Program-made: the position numbers and the translations under genes
NCBI RefSeq assembly: GCF_012516315.1
Contig: NZ_CP051185.1
Coordinates: 4,903,363 to 4,967,362, forward strand
DNA: 64,000 nt
Origin: Limnospira fusiformis SAG 85.79
GTDB lineage: Bacteria; Cyanobacteriota; Cyanobacteriia; Cyanobacteriales; Microcoleaceae
Direction: 5' to 3'
Notes under the pieces: model-generated
Told to the model about the DNA's origin: nothing
The model's input: the letters and a program-made list of their open reading frames with translations, nothing else
Database searches by the model: none
Shown: in pieces, positions 37,734-46,529 of the stretch
Position numbering within the stretch: position 1 is the stretch's first letter
Layout of the letters: every line of letters starts with the position of its first letter

Positions 37734-39446
37734 ATGGCAACCCTAAATTTCCACACCACCAACACCACCTTCCGCCAACTTCTGGGTAATGGCTTAATCT
37801 ATCATGTACCTCCCTTTCAGCGTGACTATTCCTGGGGAAATGACGAATGGGACGACCTGTGGCAAGATCTGACTGCTTTATTTGAAGAAGATAGCGAACC
37901 CGCTCATTATATGGGCTACCTCGTGCTACAATCATCTGATAGCAAACACTTCGATATTATTGATGGTCAACAACGAATGACTACCATCAGTATTATGATC
38001 CTGGCTGGTTTGTCTTATTTACAAGATTTAGTTAAGGCGGACTTGGATGCACTCAACAACAGTCGCCGCCAATACCAACTGCAAAATAGCTACATTGGTT
38101 ATGTCGATCCCGTCACCCTCATTCCCCAATCAAAACTCAGACTAAATCGCCATAATGATCGTTTTTATCAAACCTACTTGGTTCCCCTAGAACCCCTCCC
38201 CCAACGAGGTCTAAAAGCCTCCGAACATCAACTACGCCAAGCATTTATTTGGTTTAAAGACAAAATCAGAGTCCGACTGGGAAATCAATCTGATAGTGGA
38301 CAAAATTTTGCGGCTTTTATTGATTCCCTAGTAGACAAACTCTTTTTTACTGTGATCACCGTTACAGATGAATTGAACGCTTTTAAGGTTTTTGAAACTC
38401 TCAACGCCAGAGGGGTGCGTCTTTCCGCCACTGATCTACTCAAAAACTATGTCTTCTCACTAATTAATAACGCAGATACTCATGAGCTAGAAATGCGTAG
38501 CCTAGAAGATAAATGGGAGAGGATTGTTGGTTTATTGGGTAGTGAGAGTTTCCCGGAATTTCTGCGTATTTTTTGGAATAGTCGCCATAGACTTGTCCGT
38601 AAATATGATCTGTTCAAAACCATTCGACGACAGGTGAAAAGCCGTAAAGATGCCTTTGGCTTAGTCCGCAGTTTGGAGCATGATGCTGGAGTTTATGCGA
38701 GTCTTGGAGACCCATATTATGCCAGTTGGAAACCCGAGGAAAAACAAGCATTAAAGCAACTGTTAATGTTTCGTGTGCGTCAGCCTTTGGCAATACTTTT
38801 AGCTTGTTATCATCAATTTTTTGACAACGATAGAGATGCCTTTACCCGCATCCTGAAAGCGATCGCTGTGATTTCATTTCGCTATAATGTTATTTGCAAC
38901 TTGCAGACCTATGAACAAGAACGTTTGTATAATGAGATTGCTGTGAAGGTTTCCCATGGTCACTATAAGACTGCTGAGGAAGTTTTGGCGGCGCTGGGTG
39001 TTGTGTATCCAGATGATAATCAGTTTAAGGGAGCTTTTACTGAAAAAGAACTCCGCACTACCGACACCCGCCATAAGAAAATTGTCCGCTATATTCTCTT
39101 TGAAATTGAGAAACAGCGCTCCGGGAAAGCGTTTGATTTTGAGAGTTCCACCTATAATTTAGAGCATATTCTCCCGGAAAATCCCTCGGATGCCTGGGCT
39201 TATATCGAGGAAAGTAAACAGGAACGCTTAATCTACCGCCTCGGTAATATGACCCCCCTCGAAGCGACTAAAAACCGTGAAGTTGGGAATCAGGATTATG
39301 GGACTAAGCGGGATGTTTATGCGGAGAGTGATTTTCAAATTACTAAAGCGATCGCTGAACATTATGATACCTGGGATGAACATAAAATTGAGTCTCGGCA
39401 AAAGCGATTAGCTGCCATAGCTGCTGGCATTTGGCGCATTGGGTAA
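37734..39446 (+). CDS. GmrSD-like DUF262-DUF1524 protein (putative modification-dependent restriction enzyme)
   Basis: The 570-residue single chain carries DUF262 at the N-terminus ([19 protein letters not shown], then the nucleotide-binding [12 protein letters not shown] near 73-84). DUF1524 at the C-terminus has a His-Asn nuclease-type motif, [10 protein letters not shown], and [13 protein letters not shown]. In GmrSD these halves form a type IV restriction system against modified phage DNA. Many bacterial homologues are only inferred to be defence genes. [21 protein letters not shown]-like text in the middle ([16 protein letters not shown]) is also typical. It appears intact and stands alone; neighbours are metabolic. 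It could be active in phage defence, but the sequence does not show the target modification. Confidence 0.88.
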   Translation: MATLNFHTTNTTFRQLLGNGLIYHVPPFQRDYSWGNDEWDDLWQDLTALFEEDSEPAHYMGYLVLQSSDSKHFDIIDGQQRMTTISIMILAGLSYLQDLVKADLDALNNSRRQYQLQNSYIGYVDPVTLIPQSKLRLNRHNDRFYQTYLVPLEPLPQRGLKASEHQLRQAFIWFKDKIRVRLGNQSDSGQNFAAFIDSLVDKLFFTVITVTDELNAFKVFETLNARGVRLSATDLLKNYVFSLINNADTHELEMRSLEDKWERIVGLLGSESFPEFLRIFWNSRHRLVRKYDLFKTIRRQVKSRKDAFGLVRSLEHDAGVYASLGDPYYASWKPEEKQALKQLLMFRVRQPLAILLACYHQFFDNDRDAFTRILKAIAVISFRYNVICNLQTYEQERLYNEIAVKVSHGHYKTAEEVLAALGVVYPDDNQFKGAFTEKELRTTDTRHKKIVRYILFEIEKQRSGKAFDFESSTYNLEHILPENPSDAWAYIEESKQERLIYRLGNMTPLEATKNREVGNQDYGTKRDVYAESDFQITKAIAEHYDTWDEHKIESRQKRLAAIAAGIWRIG

Positions 39447-39472
39447 ATTGACAAGATCAGCGACTAAATTCT

Positions 39473-40357
39473 TTAACGTAAAATTTGCTGAATCATCTGA
39501 TTGGCTTGGGAACCATAACCGCCACCAAATAGGTTAAAATGATTCAAAATATGGTAGAGATTGTAAAGAATTTTGCGGCGAGAATAACCGGAGTCTAAAG
39601 GGTAAACTTGATTATAACCCTGATAAAATGCGGGGGAAAATCCGCCAAATACTTCGGTCATGGCGATATCAACTTCTCGATCGCCAAAATAGGCAGCCGG
39701 GTCAAAAATGACTGGTTCTCCATCATTGGTAACAGAGGCATTACCCCCCCATAAATCCCCATGAACTAAAGCAGGTTTAGGGTGATGACCGGACAACAAT
39801 TCTGGTATTTTGTCAAGTAGGCGATCGCTATTTTCAAACGATCCTCCCCGCCGTCTAGCGAGTTTCAGTTGATAACCAATGCGATGATCTCGCCAAAATT
39901 CTCCCCAGTCAGTCGTCCAGGTATTAATTTGGGGAGTTGATCCGATAGTGTTGTTGATATCCCAACCAAATTGCTGAGATCCGGGATAGTCTCGCGGGGG
40001 AGTCCACTGGTGTAGTCGCGCCAATTGTCGCCCCATTTTCTCCATAGCCTGAGAATTGCTACGACCCCCTAGCTCTAACCATTCTAGGACGATATAAGCA
40101 GAATTGCCAGCAGTACCCCAACAAATGGGTTTAGGGACGCGAATAGTTTGGGTTTCCCACATTTGTTTAACTCCCAAGGCTTCCGCTTCAAACATGGCAA
40201 CTTGAGAGGCGCTATTGAGTTTCACAAAATAGCTGCGATCGCCATGAGTAAGGCGATATCCCTGGTTAATGCAGCCGCCACCTACAGAAGTAGGGTTGTT
40301 GGCTTTAAAGGTTTGGGAGGTAGCAGTGGTTATGTGTTCGCAAATTTGATTCCACAT
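39473..40357 (-). CDS. Fructosamine/ketosamine-3-kinase family protein
   Basis: This 294-residue aminoglycoside-phosphotransferase-fold kinase has family features: GGCINQGYRLTHGDRSYFVK near 28-47, EAEALGVKQMWETQTIRVPKPI, the catalytic LVHGDLWGGNASV (Asp and Asn) and the metal-binding FDPAAYFGDREVDIAMTEVFGGF. Family members phosphorylate ketosamines on glycated protein lysines and so start deglycation; bacterial members often prefer ribulosamines. The ATG at 40357 starts MWNQICEHIT. It converges on the GmrSD-like gene with 26 bp between stop codons. Confidence 0.92.
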   Translation of the reverse strand: MWNQICEHITTATSQTFKANNPTSVGGGCINQGYRLTHGDRSYFVKLNSASQVAMFEAEALGVKQMWETQTIRVPKPICWGTAGNSAYIVLEWLELGGRSNSQAMEKMGRQLARLHQWTPPRDYPGSQQFGWDINNTIGSTPQINTWTTDWGEFWRDHRIGYQLKLARRRGGSFENSDRLLDKIPELLSGHHPKPALVHGDLWGGNASVTNDGEPVIFDPAAYFGDREVDIAMTEVFGGFSPAFYQGYNQVYPLDSGYSRRKILYNLYHILNHFNLFGGGYGSQANQMIQQILR

Positions 40358-40467
40358 GGTAATTTTTAGCGATCGCTTTCAGTCTATATTTTAGATCAAC
40401 TGTGACTCAGCTCTGAATAACCCATTGGGATTATGGGAATTTCTGCCATGAAATCGAGGAGCAGATT

Positions 40468-41385
40468 TTAGGCGATCGCCTTAATTCCCCATAACACCAA
40501 AGGCAGAGTTAGGAATGATAATATAGTAGAAACTACCACCACGCGAGCGGTGCGTACTTGGTCGCCGCCAAATTCATTAACCATCAGAAAAGCCGTGATA
40601 GCTGTTGGCATAGCACTCTGTAAAATTAACACCTGTAAATCTAAATCACTCAGTCTTAATAATGAACCGACACTATAGGCAATAATCGCACCACCGATTA
40701 ATCTGAGAAAACTGGCTCCCACTTCATAAAGGCTAATTTTCCACTGACTTTCGGCAATTTCTAAGCCCAACAATAACAAGCCGAGGGGAATAGCCGATTC
40801 CGCCACCAAATTCAATCCCTCATCAATATTAAAAGGTAATTTTATCGGAAGTGCGTAAAGTACCAAAGCCGCGATAATTGACCAAAATAGCGGTAATTTG
40901 AGGGTAAATTTTAAGGACGATTGCCAACCTCCCCCTTTGATGATAGCTGGCGCTGTGATTAAAACCACTAAATTCCAGGCGATTAAATAAACAATCGCCC
41001 TTTCTAGTCCGGCTTCTCCTAAAGCTAAGAGGGTGACAGATAACCCCATATTGCCAACATTTGATAGGGAGGTGGTGGCAATTAAACTTTTTTCCGTTGA
41101 CCGAGACAGGTTTAAATAACGTGCGATCGCCCAAGCTACCAAACACAATAATATATAAGTCAAAATAAACCCTATCCCCATTCCCGCCATATTTTGGGGG
41201 GTCAGAGTGGTTCTATATAGTGTGTCAATAATCAGTATGGGAAACAGAACATACAGCAGCAAACGGGAGATGGTTTGGCGATCTATGATCAGGGTTTTCC
41301 CGGCAATAAAACCAATCAGAACAATGCACCCAACGGGGATAACAGCAGAAAATAAAGCAATCATCAAAGGTAGTAAAGGCTGCAA
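40468..41385 (-). CDS. AEC family (auxin efflux carrier) permease
   Basis: This 305-residue integral membrane protein is hydrophobic throughout, with about ten helices in two halves, starting IALFSAVIPVGCIVLIGFIAG. The first half contains SLSNVGNMGLSVTLLALGE near 107-125. The second half has SAIPLGLLLLGLEIAE and a SAMPTAITAFLMVNEFGGD segment typical of the family. AEC proteins export small carboxylates, amino acids or related solutes; the substrate here is unknown. The IscB element starts about 80 bp upstream of its start codon. Confidence 0.9.
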   Translation of the reverse strand: MQPLLPLMIALFSAVIPVGCIVLIGFIAGKTLIIDRQTISRLLLYVLFPILIIDTLYRTTLTPQNMAGMGIGFILTYILLCLVAWAIARYLNLSRSTEKSLIATTSLSNVGNMGLSVTLLALGEAGLERAIVYLIAWNLVVLITAPAIIKGGGWQSSLKFTLKLPLFWSIIAALVLYALPIKLPFNIDEGLNLVAESAIPLGLLLLGLEIAESQWKISLYEVGASFLRLIGGAIIAYSVGSLLRLSDLDLQVLILQSAMPTAITAFLMVNEFGGDQVRTARVVVVSTILSFLTLPLVLWGIKAIA

Positions 41386-41492
41386 AAAACAGCCAGATCT
41401 GATCTGACTGCTATACTTTGGCGATAGTCTAACGCAACTTTCGACAATTGGGGAAGGTTAATGGGTGATTCACGTAAACCTCTTGGGAGCGT

Positions 41493-41526
41493 GGAAGCCC
41501 CGTGTCTTTAGACCGGGGAGGAAACG
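41493..41526 (-). other. Right-end hairpin of the IscB element
   Basis: CCCCG (41498-41502) and CGGGG (41514-41518) form a stem with the loop TGTCTTTAGAC; a second small stem, GGGGAC/GTCCCC, lies near 41533-41550. These are typical subterminal structures read as single-strand DNA by Y1 transposases. Confidence 0.65.
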
Positions 41527-41557
41527 CGACAGGGGGACTTTAGTCCCCGTCAATCTT

Positions 41558-42829
41558 TCAAGCATAGGCGTAACCATCCTTCCTGTGAATGGGTTGGCAG
41601 TATTTGTGGCTGATGCCTGCCACCCGTACCGAAGCGGTGGTAATATCAAAACTACCAGACGCACGGCAGAGAACCCGTCCTAGATATGAGCCAATTTTCT
41701 TCCCCGCTGTGACCAGTGCCGTCACCATGTCGCCAGTCTGAAAGCCTTTATGAATTTGCCTCCTGGAGCGGTGACGATTCGGGAATCCGTACTTATTCGT
41801 CCCGCACATCTGACGGGTTCCATGCCCCTTTGCTAAAATCAGCAACGGTTTTGAAGTCAGAACTTCGAGTGATTCGACTGGTCCAACACAGGCAGCATCA
41901 AGCCAGTGAGCTTTAGGTAGGTTGAGCCTCAGTCGATTGAACTTCGTTTGTCCGCCCGTTCCTGTGGTAACTGGGAGTCCTGTTGCTTTCAGAGCCTTGA
42001 ACAAGGCCCATCGGGTCGAGTTAACGGCAGCCGCATCTTTAAGGGGTGATTTGGCCTGCCTGAGAAGACGACTCAGGACATCAGGCTGGCCCGATAAAAA
42101 ATCCCGAATGTCCCCATTGCCTTTGGCTTGATTGCATGAGTGGCAAGCCATCGTCAGGTTAGAAACCCGGTCAGAGCCACCCTTAGACCGAGGCTGGATC
42201 TGCTCAACTTCAAGTGGTACATTTTGAGCCCCACAGTAAGCACAGGTTCTGCCCCACTTTTCCAACAGGTATTCCCTGATTTCATAGCCTTGTAATTCTC
42301 CCTGCTGATACTCAACACCTGATATCTCAGGGTTTTCCATCAATTGCAGGTCGAACCGTACTAGCTCTTGGGTAATGCGGCCAACTGGGGCAAGTCTACG
42401 AAATCGGTGAACCCAGGTCATTAGAGTATCTACTCGATGCTGCAAGCTGGGAGCTAACCAACCCTTGCTCCGAGTCCGATTCAAGAACCGAGCTGGTCGA
42501 TATCGGGTCTTGCGGTTTCGTCGAGAACGTCGGAGTTGACGACGAGAGAGCAATGCTTCTTTAATCTGCTGTCCTCGGTGCTGCAACTCGGCAGCAAAGA
42601 TAATATGATTCCCTTGCTTTAAGGCAATTCCAGTGACTTTAGAGCCTGGGTCTAATTTGAGTTCGAGGGGTTCAGGATTAGCGTCAACCTCCTTGTTTAG
42701 AATAATGGTGAATGGGTAGCGTCGAAATACCGATGCTTTCCCGGCTTTGAGCAGTGATCGTGCCACCCCTGGCTTGCACGGTGTCAGGGGCTTGCGGTTG
42801 GTATCTAAAACGAAAATATGGTTAGACAT
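41558..42829 (-). CDS. iscB: IscB RNA-guided nuclease with altered HNH catalytic residue
   Basis: IscB is the ancestor-like relative of Cas9. From ATG 42829 (an upstream in-frame ATG at 42871 adds 14 residues not usual in the family) it has 423 residues. The PLMP-type N-terminus is IFVLDTNRKPLTPC. RuvC-I is LKLDPGSKVTGIAL with D60. The arginine-rich bridge helix is about 96-114 (RRQLRRSRRNRKTR). RuvC-II is TQELVRFDLQ with E155, and RuvC-III is HWLDAACVG with H308 and D311. The HNH insert (about 192-250) has the zinc cysteines CAYCG and CHSC, but the catalytic position reads EVEQIQPRS: Gln210 (codon CAG at 42202-42200) replaces the usual His. The RuvC site looks intact, so it may cut one strand only. 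The omega RNA lies directly upstream. Confidence 0.9.
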   Translation of the reverse strand: MSNHIFVLDTNRKPLTPCKPGVARSLLKAGKASVFRRYPFTIILNKEVDANPEPLELKLDPGSKVTGIALKQGNHIIFAAELQHRGQQIKEALLSRRQLRRSRRNRKTRYRPARFLNRTRSKGWLAPSLQHRVDTLMTWVHRFRRLAPVGRITQELVRFDLQLMENPEISGVEYQQGELQGYEIREYLLEKWGRTCAYCGAQNVPLEVEQIQPRSKGGSDRVSNLTMACHSCNQAKGNGDIRDFLSGQPDVLSRLLRQAKSPLKDAAAVNSTRWALFKALKATGLPVTTGTGGQTKFNRLRLNLPKAHWLDAACVGPVESLEVLTSKPLLILAKGHGTRQMCGTNKYGFPNRHRSRRQIHKGFQTGDMVTALVTAGKKIGSYLGRVLCRASGSFDITTASVRVAGISHKYCQPIHRKDGYAYA

Positions 42830-43076
42830 TGTTGCGTCTGTTCTGATTGCTCGTAACGTTTGCTTCGCCAAGGTTCAGAGTCGGTACTTTCCAAATCGCA
42901 CTGTCTTAACCCCTTAGGACTGTTTAACGATTTGGTTCTAGTGCCTGGAACTAGCACGCATTCCAGGGTAGGAACTTTAACTCTTGCTCTGAACGTAGCC
43001 AGTTAAGGCTTAAGCTGGTCAGCTACCTGAAAGCGGGGGGCACGAAGCCCCCGTGCTTCAGCCGGGGGTGCTGACT
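42830..43076 (-). ncRNA. Putative omega RNA (IscB guide RNA)
   Basis: In IscB loci the guide RNA is transcribed in the same direction, ends at or near the iscB start codon, and takes its guide from DNA just outside the left end. Here about 245 nt of non-coding, structured sequence lie in that position: the left-end hairpin CCCCCGGCTGAAGCACGGGGG with GGGGGCTTCGTGCCCCC, the pair TAGCTGACCAGCTTAAG/CTTAACTGGCTACG, and CCTGGAATGCGTGC/CTAGTTCCAGG. The assignment is by position and structure, not by alignment to a known omega RNA. Confidence 0.6.
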
Positions 43077-43082
43077 TCGTCA

Positions 43083-43772
43083 TTAATACATTCCCTCAAA
43101 GGGTCCTAGGAAGGTGGGTTTAGGGCGAAGAATATGGACTTGGACAACAGCTTTGACAACGGCTAGAAGTTCTCGCCGGGTATAGAATCGCATGGAATCA
43201 TCCCGAAATTTGCCCCAGTCCGGTGTCCCAAAACCGATCGCATCAATCCCTAAACGATTGCATATATACACCGCACGGGGTAGGTGATATTGTTGGGTGA
43301 TTAGTACCGCCGTCTCGATGCCAAAAATTTCCCTGGCGCGATAACAGCTTTCGTAGGTACTAAATCCCGCATAGTCCAGGCGAATGTCGTTTGCGGGAAC
43401 TCCTTGGTCGATCGCATATAGCTGCATGGCCACTACCTCATTATATTCGGGAGTGCCATTGTCTCCGGTCATTAAAATCTTTTCAACCCGTCCCAGTTTG
43501 TACAGGTCGATCGCCCCCTGAATGCGATCGGCTAACATCGGTGTAGGGGTTCCATCCGCCCAAAGTCCCGCCCCAAACACGATCGCCACCGGTTTGTCAG
43601 GAACATCGGCGATCTCAGTGTAGCGGCGAGTTTGGGTGATCAAGTTAATATATAAGTTCAGCACAAATGGCGTAAGCAGTCCGCCAATAACTGATAACAC
43701 CAATAATAAACGCCAGTGTAGTATTAACCATTTGGGCAACATAGTTTCAATCTGAGCGTAGCAGTTCAACAT
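43083..43772 (-). CDS. SanA/YdcF-family DUF218 membrane protein
   Basis: The protein has 229 residues, or 218 if it starts at the second Met (43739, MLPKWLILHW). One N-terminal membrane helix is near 20-42 (LLLVLSVIGGLLTPFVLNLY). The DUF218 domain follows: PVAIVFGAGLWADGTPTPML, DRIQGAIDLYKLGRVEKILMTGDN and VLITQQYHLPRAVYICNRLG. SanA affects envelope permeability to vancomycin in enterobacteria; the biochemical role is not known. Its stop codon borders the left end of the IscB element, so the element inserted just after this gene, or perhaps replaced its last codons. Confidence 0.87.
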   Translation of the reverse strand: MLNCYAQIETMLPKWLILHWRLLLVLSVIGGLLTPFVLNLYINLITQTRRYTEIADVPDKPVAIVFGAGLWADGTPTPMLADRIQGAIDLYKLGRVEKILMTGDNGTPEYNEVVAMQLYAIDQGVPANDIRLDYAGFSTYESCYRAREIFGIETAVLITQQYHLPRAVYICNRLGIDAIGFGTPDWGKFRDDSMRFYTRRELLAVVKAVVQVHILRPKPTFLGPFEGMY

Positions 43773-43940
43773 TTTACCAAAAAATTGCCGTGGCCGGGGA
43801 GCCTAGCTAATTTTTATAATTTACCCTCCCAGGGGCCTAGTTTCAGCAACATTGCCTAAATATAAACTATTCCCAGATACCTGGAAAATCCCACACAGAG
43901 AGGTTTGGCAACAAATTTGCCAAAAATTTGGTGAAAGGGG

Positions 43941-43969
43941 TTGACATATATCCGATAACCTACTACTAT
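43941..43969 (+). promoter_or_regulatory. Promoter of the 5S rRNA gene
   Basis: TTGACA (43941-43946), a 17-bp spacer and TACTAT (43964-43969) make a near-consensus sigma70 promoter about 65 bp before the 5S gene. An rRNA-like leader with GCGAGAGCGACTTTCC follows. Confidence 0.65.
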
Positions 43970-44034
43970 TATTAATTGTGCGAGGGAAACAAGCGAGAGC
44001 GACTTTCCAGCAACCTCGAAAGATTTTAAGTCTT

Positions 44035-44152
44035 TCCTGGTGTCTATGGCTCAGTGGAACCACACCGATCCATCCCGAACTCGGATGTGAAACGCTGAAA
44101 CGGCGAAGATACTTGGCGGGTAGCTGCCTGGGAAAATAGCAAGATGCCAGGA
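44035..44152 (+). rRNA. rrf: 5S ribosomal RNA
   Basis: About 118 bases from TCCTGGTGTCTATGG to GATGCCAGGA, whose ends pair as helix I. The internal landmarks CATCCCGAACTCGG and GTGAAACGCTGAAACGGC, then GGCGAAGATACTTGG and GGGTAGCTGCCTGGG, fit the 5S loop B, C and E structures. The gene stands alone: upstream is the SanA-family gene on the other strand, and no 23S or 16S sequence is present. A separate promoter precedes it. Confidence 0.9.
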
Positions 44153-44220
44153 TTAATATAAACTATAGCTTCCTTCCAGTGATAAACGGAGGGGGGCTTT
44201 AGTTTTTAAGGAACAATAGC

Positions 44221-45135
44221 ATGATTAAACCCAAATCAGCAATCTTACCGCCCTGGATCGTCCTAGACCCTCAGCTAAAACAGTGGTTAACTGAAGATAT
44301 TGGTAGGGGCGATCGCACTACTGATGGTTTGTTGAGGGGGGAAAGTTTATGGGGAACAGCGCATTGGTCCGCGAAAGCGCCAGGAATTATGGCGGGGTTA
44401 GCAGTGGCGGCGCGGGTTTTTCAACTGTTAAGCGATCGCCTTGAGGTGACACCAACGGTGAAAGATGGCGATCGGTGCGATCGTGGACAAGTAATCCTAC
44501 AATTAGAAGGACCCCTAGATGCTTTGTTGATGGGGGAAAGGGTAGCCCTAAATTTGGCGATGCGACTGAGTGGGGTAGCCACTTCCACCCGTGAATATGT
44601 GGATGCGATCGCTGATTTACCGACTCAACTGGTGGATACCCGCAAAACTACCCCAGGACTGCGACTGTTAGAAAAATATGCCGTCCAAGTCGGGGGGGCG
44701 AAAAATCATCGCATGGGACTTGATGATGCGGTTTTGATTAAAGATAATCATATTTTGGCGGCTGGGGGTATTGAAAAAGCGATCGCCCTAATTCGCGAAA
44801 CTATGCCTTATCCTCTGACCATTGAGGTGGAAACCGAAACTATTGAACAGGTGAAAACGGCGGTAAATGCGGGGGCGGATATTATCATGTTAGATAATAT
44901 GTCCGTAGCTATGATGCAAGAGGCGATCGAGATGATTCGCCAGTATAATAGCCGCATTAAAATTGAGGCATCAGGAAATATTACCCTACAAACTATTCGC
45001 CAAGTTGCCGAAATTGGTGTTGATTATATCTCCACTAGCGCTACTATTACCCGTTCCCCCTGGTTAGATATCAGCATGAATTTGGGACCCGGAAACTTGG
45101 GGATTAATGACCCTTCCAAAATTAGAATGATTTAA
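44221..45135 (+). CDS. nadC: Nicotinate-nucleotide pyrophosphorylase (quinolinate phosphoribosyltransferase)
   Basis: NadC joins quinolinate and PRPP to give nicotinate mononucleotide in de novo NAD synthesis. The 304-residue sequence has EDIGRGDRTTDGLL near the N-terminus, ALNLAMRLSGVATSTREYV, VDTRKTTPGLRLLEKYAV, GGAKNHRMGLDDAVLIKDNH and the phosphate-binding IEASGNITLQTI with GVDYISTSATIT. The ATG at 44221 follows the 5S gene by about 70 bp, so transcription might read through from the 5S promoter. Its stop lies 2 bp from the converging methyltransferase stop. Confidence 0.96.
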   Translation: MIKPKSAILPPWIVLDPQLKQWLTEDIGRGDRTTDGLLRGESLWGTAHWSAKAPGIMAGLAVAARVFQLLSDRLEVTPTVKDGDRCDRGQVILQLEGPLDALLMGERVALNLAMRLSGVATSTREYVDAIADLPTQLVDTRKTTPGLRLLEKYAVQVGGAKNHRMGLDDAVLIKDNHILAAGGIEKAIALIRETMPYPLTIEVETETIEQVKTAVNAGADIIMLDNMSVAMMQEAIEMIRQYNSRIKIEASGNITLQTIRQVAEIGVDYISTSATITRSPWLDISMNLGPGNLGINDPSKIRMI

Positions 45136-45137
45136 CC

Positions 45138-46328
45138 TCAAACATCACAGCGCACTTGACAGGATGTTAAACCCAGAGCCTGTAGCATCTGGGTGATTTC
45201 CTGTTCATAAATAGGGTTCATGATAATCACCACATCTGGTTTATAGTCTACTAAAAATGCAGGGGGGACAATTTTTTGACCAGTTCCCGCTACATACATT
45301 CCCTGTTTGCGAGGGTTAATATCAACAACATATTCAATTGCTGTCTTGGCTGCTTTCATAAAGTTTAAGAATGTCACACCTTTGGAACCACTGCCCCAAA
45401 TGACCACCCGCTGGCCTTGGTTAACCAGATCACCTAGTTTTTGTTCCCACTCTGATAACTTATCCTCAAACTTTTGTGAAAATTCAGCAATGCTGTTAGC
45501 TAACTGATTAACCTGTTCGGTTTCCGGTTTAATCGTGCGATCGCTATTAAGACTAGGCTGCGCTTCCAGACATAAAAATTGCCCTCGGAATTCTTCGGTT
45601 ATTTGTTTAACCTCAAAACCACAGGATGAGAAAGCATAGGCTAAACTGACGGGCGCAAAATAACAGCAATGTTCATAAATAATATCCCAAACTGCCAGAT
45701 TATCAAAAATATCTAAGGCATTAGGAACCTCAAAGAAAATCCCGGTTTCTGGTTTATTTCCCACTATTTGTGCTAGGGATTTTAGCAGGTTTGTGGGGGT
45801 GGGTATGTGTTCTAATGTGTGGCGACAGCAGATAAAATTTCCTTGGTAATCAGCATATTTTTCCGAATATAAATCCCGAATAAACTGGAGGCGATCGCCC
45901 AATTTTTCATGGTCAGGTAAAGGCACATAAGTCGGGTCAAAACCGATGCCGCGATTGTTCCCCAATTCACACAACAGCGTCAGAAATTCCCCTTTACCAC
46001 ATCCGATCTCAATAATAGTCTTTTCCTGTAAATTGTAGGTATTGATTAACCTTTCAGCTAAATTCTGAGCATACTGCTGAAACCGAGGGGAAAAATCCAG
46101 AGCATTTTCATAGACTTGCGTATATTCTAAACGTTGTGGGTCAAAAGCTATATTATCAATAAAACCGCAATCTTCACAGAAAGCCAGTTTCAAGTCCCCA
46201 CGATTACAATTAATAGCCCCATCACGATCCGACCATAGGATATTACAAAAAACCGGAATATCCAACATTTCCCAAAATACCTGGCGATGTTCCGAACCGC
46301 ATACCGGACAGATAGGTGTTTCTAACAT
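45138..46328 (-). CDS. Class I SAM methyltransferase, sugar C-methyltransferase-like
   Basis: This 396-residue protein has the three-part layout of NDP-hexose C-methyltransferases. The N-terminal zinc-binding segment has CPVCGSEHRQVFWEML and AFCEDCGFIDN. The central SAM domain contains TIIEIGCGKGEFLTLLCE near 101-118 and CCRHTLEHIPTPTNLLKSL. The C-terminal Rossmann-like domain has VVIWGSGSKGVTFLN near 311-325. Members methylate deoxysugar intermediates or related groups in polysaccharide or antibiotic pathways. Its position at the start of a glycosyltransferase/adhesin locus suggests surface-glycan decoration. The substrate is not shown by sequence. Confidence 0.85.
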   Translation of the reverse strand: MLETPICPVCGSEHRQVFWEMLDIPVFCNILWSDRDGAINCNRGDLKLAFCEDCGFIDNIAFDPQRLEYTQVYENALDFSPRFQQYAQNLAERLINTYNLQEKTIIEIGCGKGEFLTLLCELGNNRGIGFDPTYVPLPDHEKLGDRLQFIRDLYSEKYADYQGNFICCRHTLEHIPTPTNLLKSLAQIVGNKPETGIFFEVPNALDIFDNLAVWDIIYEHCCYFAPVSLAYAFSSCGFEVKQITEEFRGQFLCLEAQPSLNSDRTIKPETEQVNQLANSIAEFSQKFEDKLSEWEQKLGDLVNQGQRVVIWGSGSKGVTFLNFMKAAKTAIEYVVDINPRKQGMYVAGTGQKIVPPAFLVDYKPDVVIIMNPIYEQEITQMLQALGLTSCQVRCDV

Positions 46329-46529
46329 AGTTATAGGTGCTAATATTTACCTACTAACATATCATTGTCCTGGTGATTTGCCTAGTAACGTTTCCCCAAG
46401 ATACAAATCACAATGTAAGTTAATCAAACTTGACTTGCCAAACTGCTATAGAGTCGAGTATACTTGTAGTAAACATATTGCTCTATTTTTTGTTGAACAA
46501 CTTATTTATATTAAAGTTATATAAAAACT

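Larger units (their letters stand above)
41470..43082 (-). mobile_element. IscB-encoding IS200/IS605-superfamily element, no tnpA
   Basis: On the minus strand the element begins just after the SanA-family stop codon, with a strong left-end hairpin (CCCCCGGCTGAAGCACGGGGG). It continues through about 250 bp of putative omega RNA and the iscB gene, and ends with the right-end hairpin near 41493-41526. It lacks a tnpA transposase, so mobility would depend on one supplied elsewhere. The exact end bases are estimates. Confidence 0.8.

Noticed and set aside
43773-43940. Possible 23S rRNA 3' end before the 5S gene
   Set aside because: No 23S-like sequence is present; the region leads directly into the start of a minus-strand protein gene.
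46430-46464. Promoter TTGACT ... TATACT before the WecG-like gene
   Set aside because: The spacing is 23 bp, too long for a sigma70 promoter, and no better -35 was seen.
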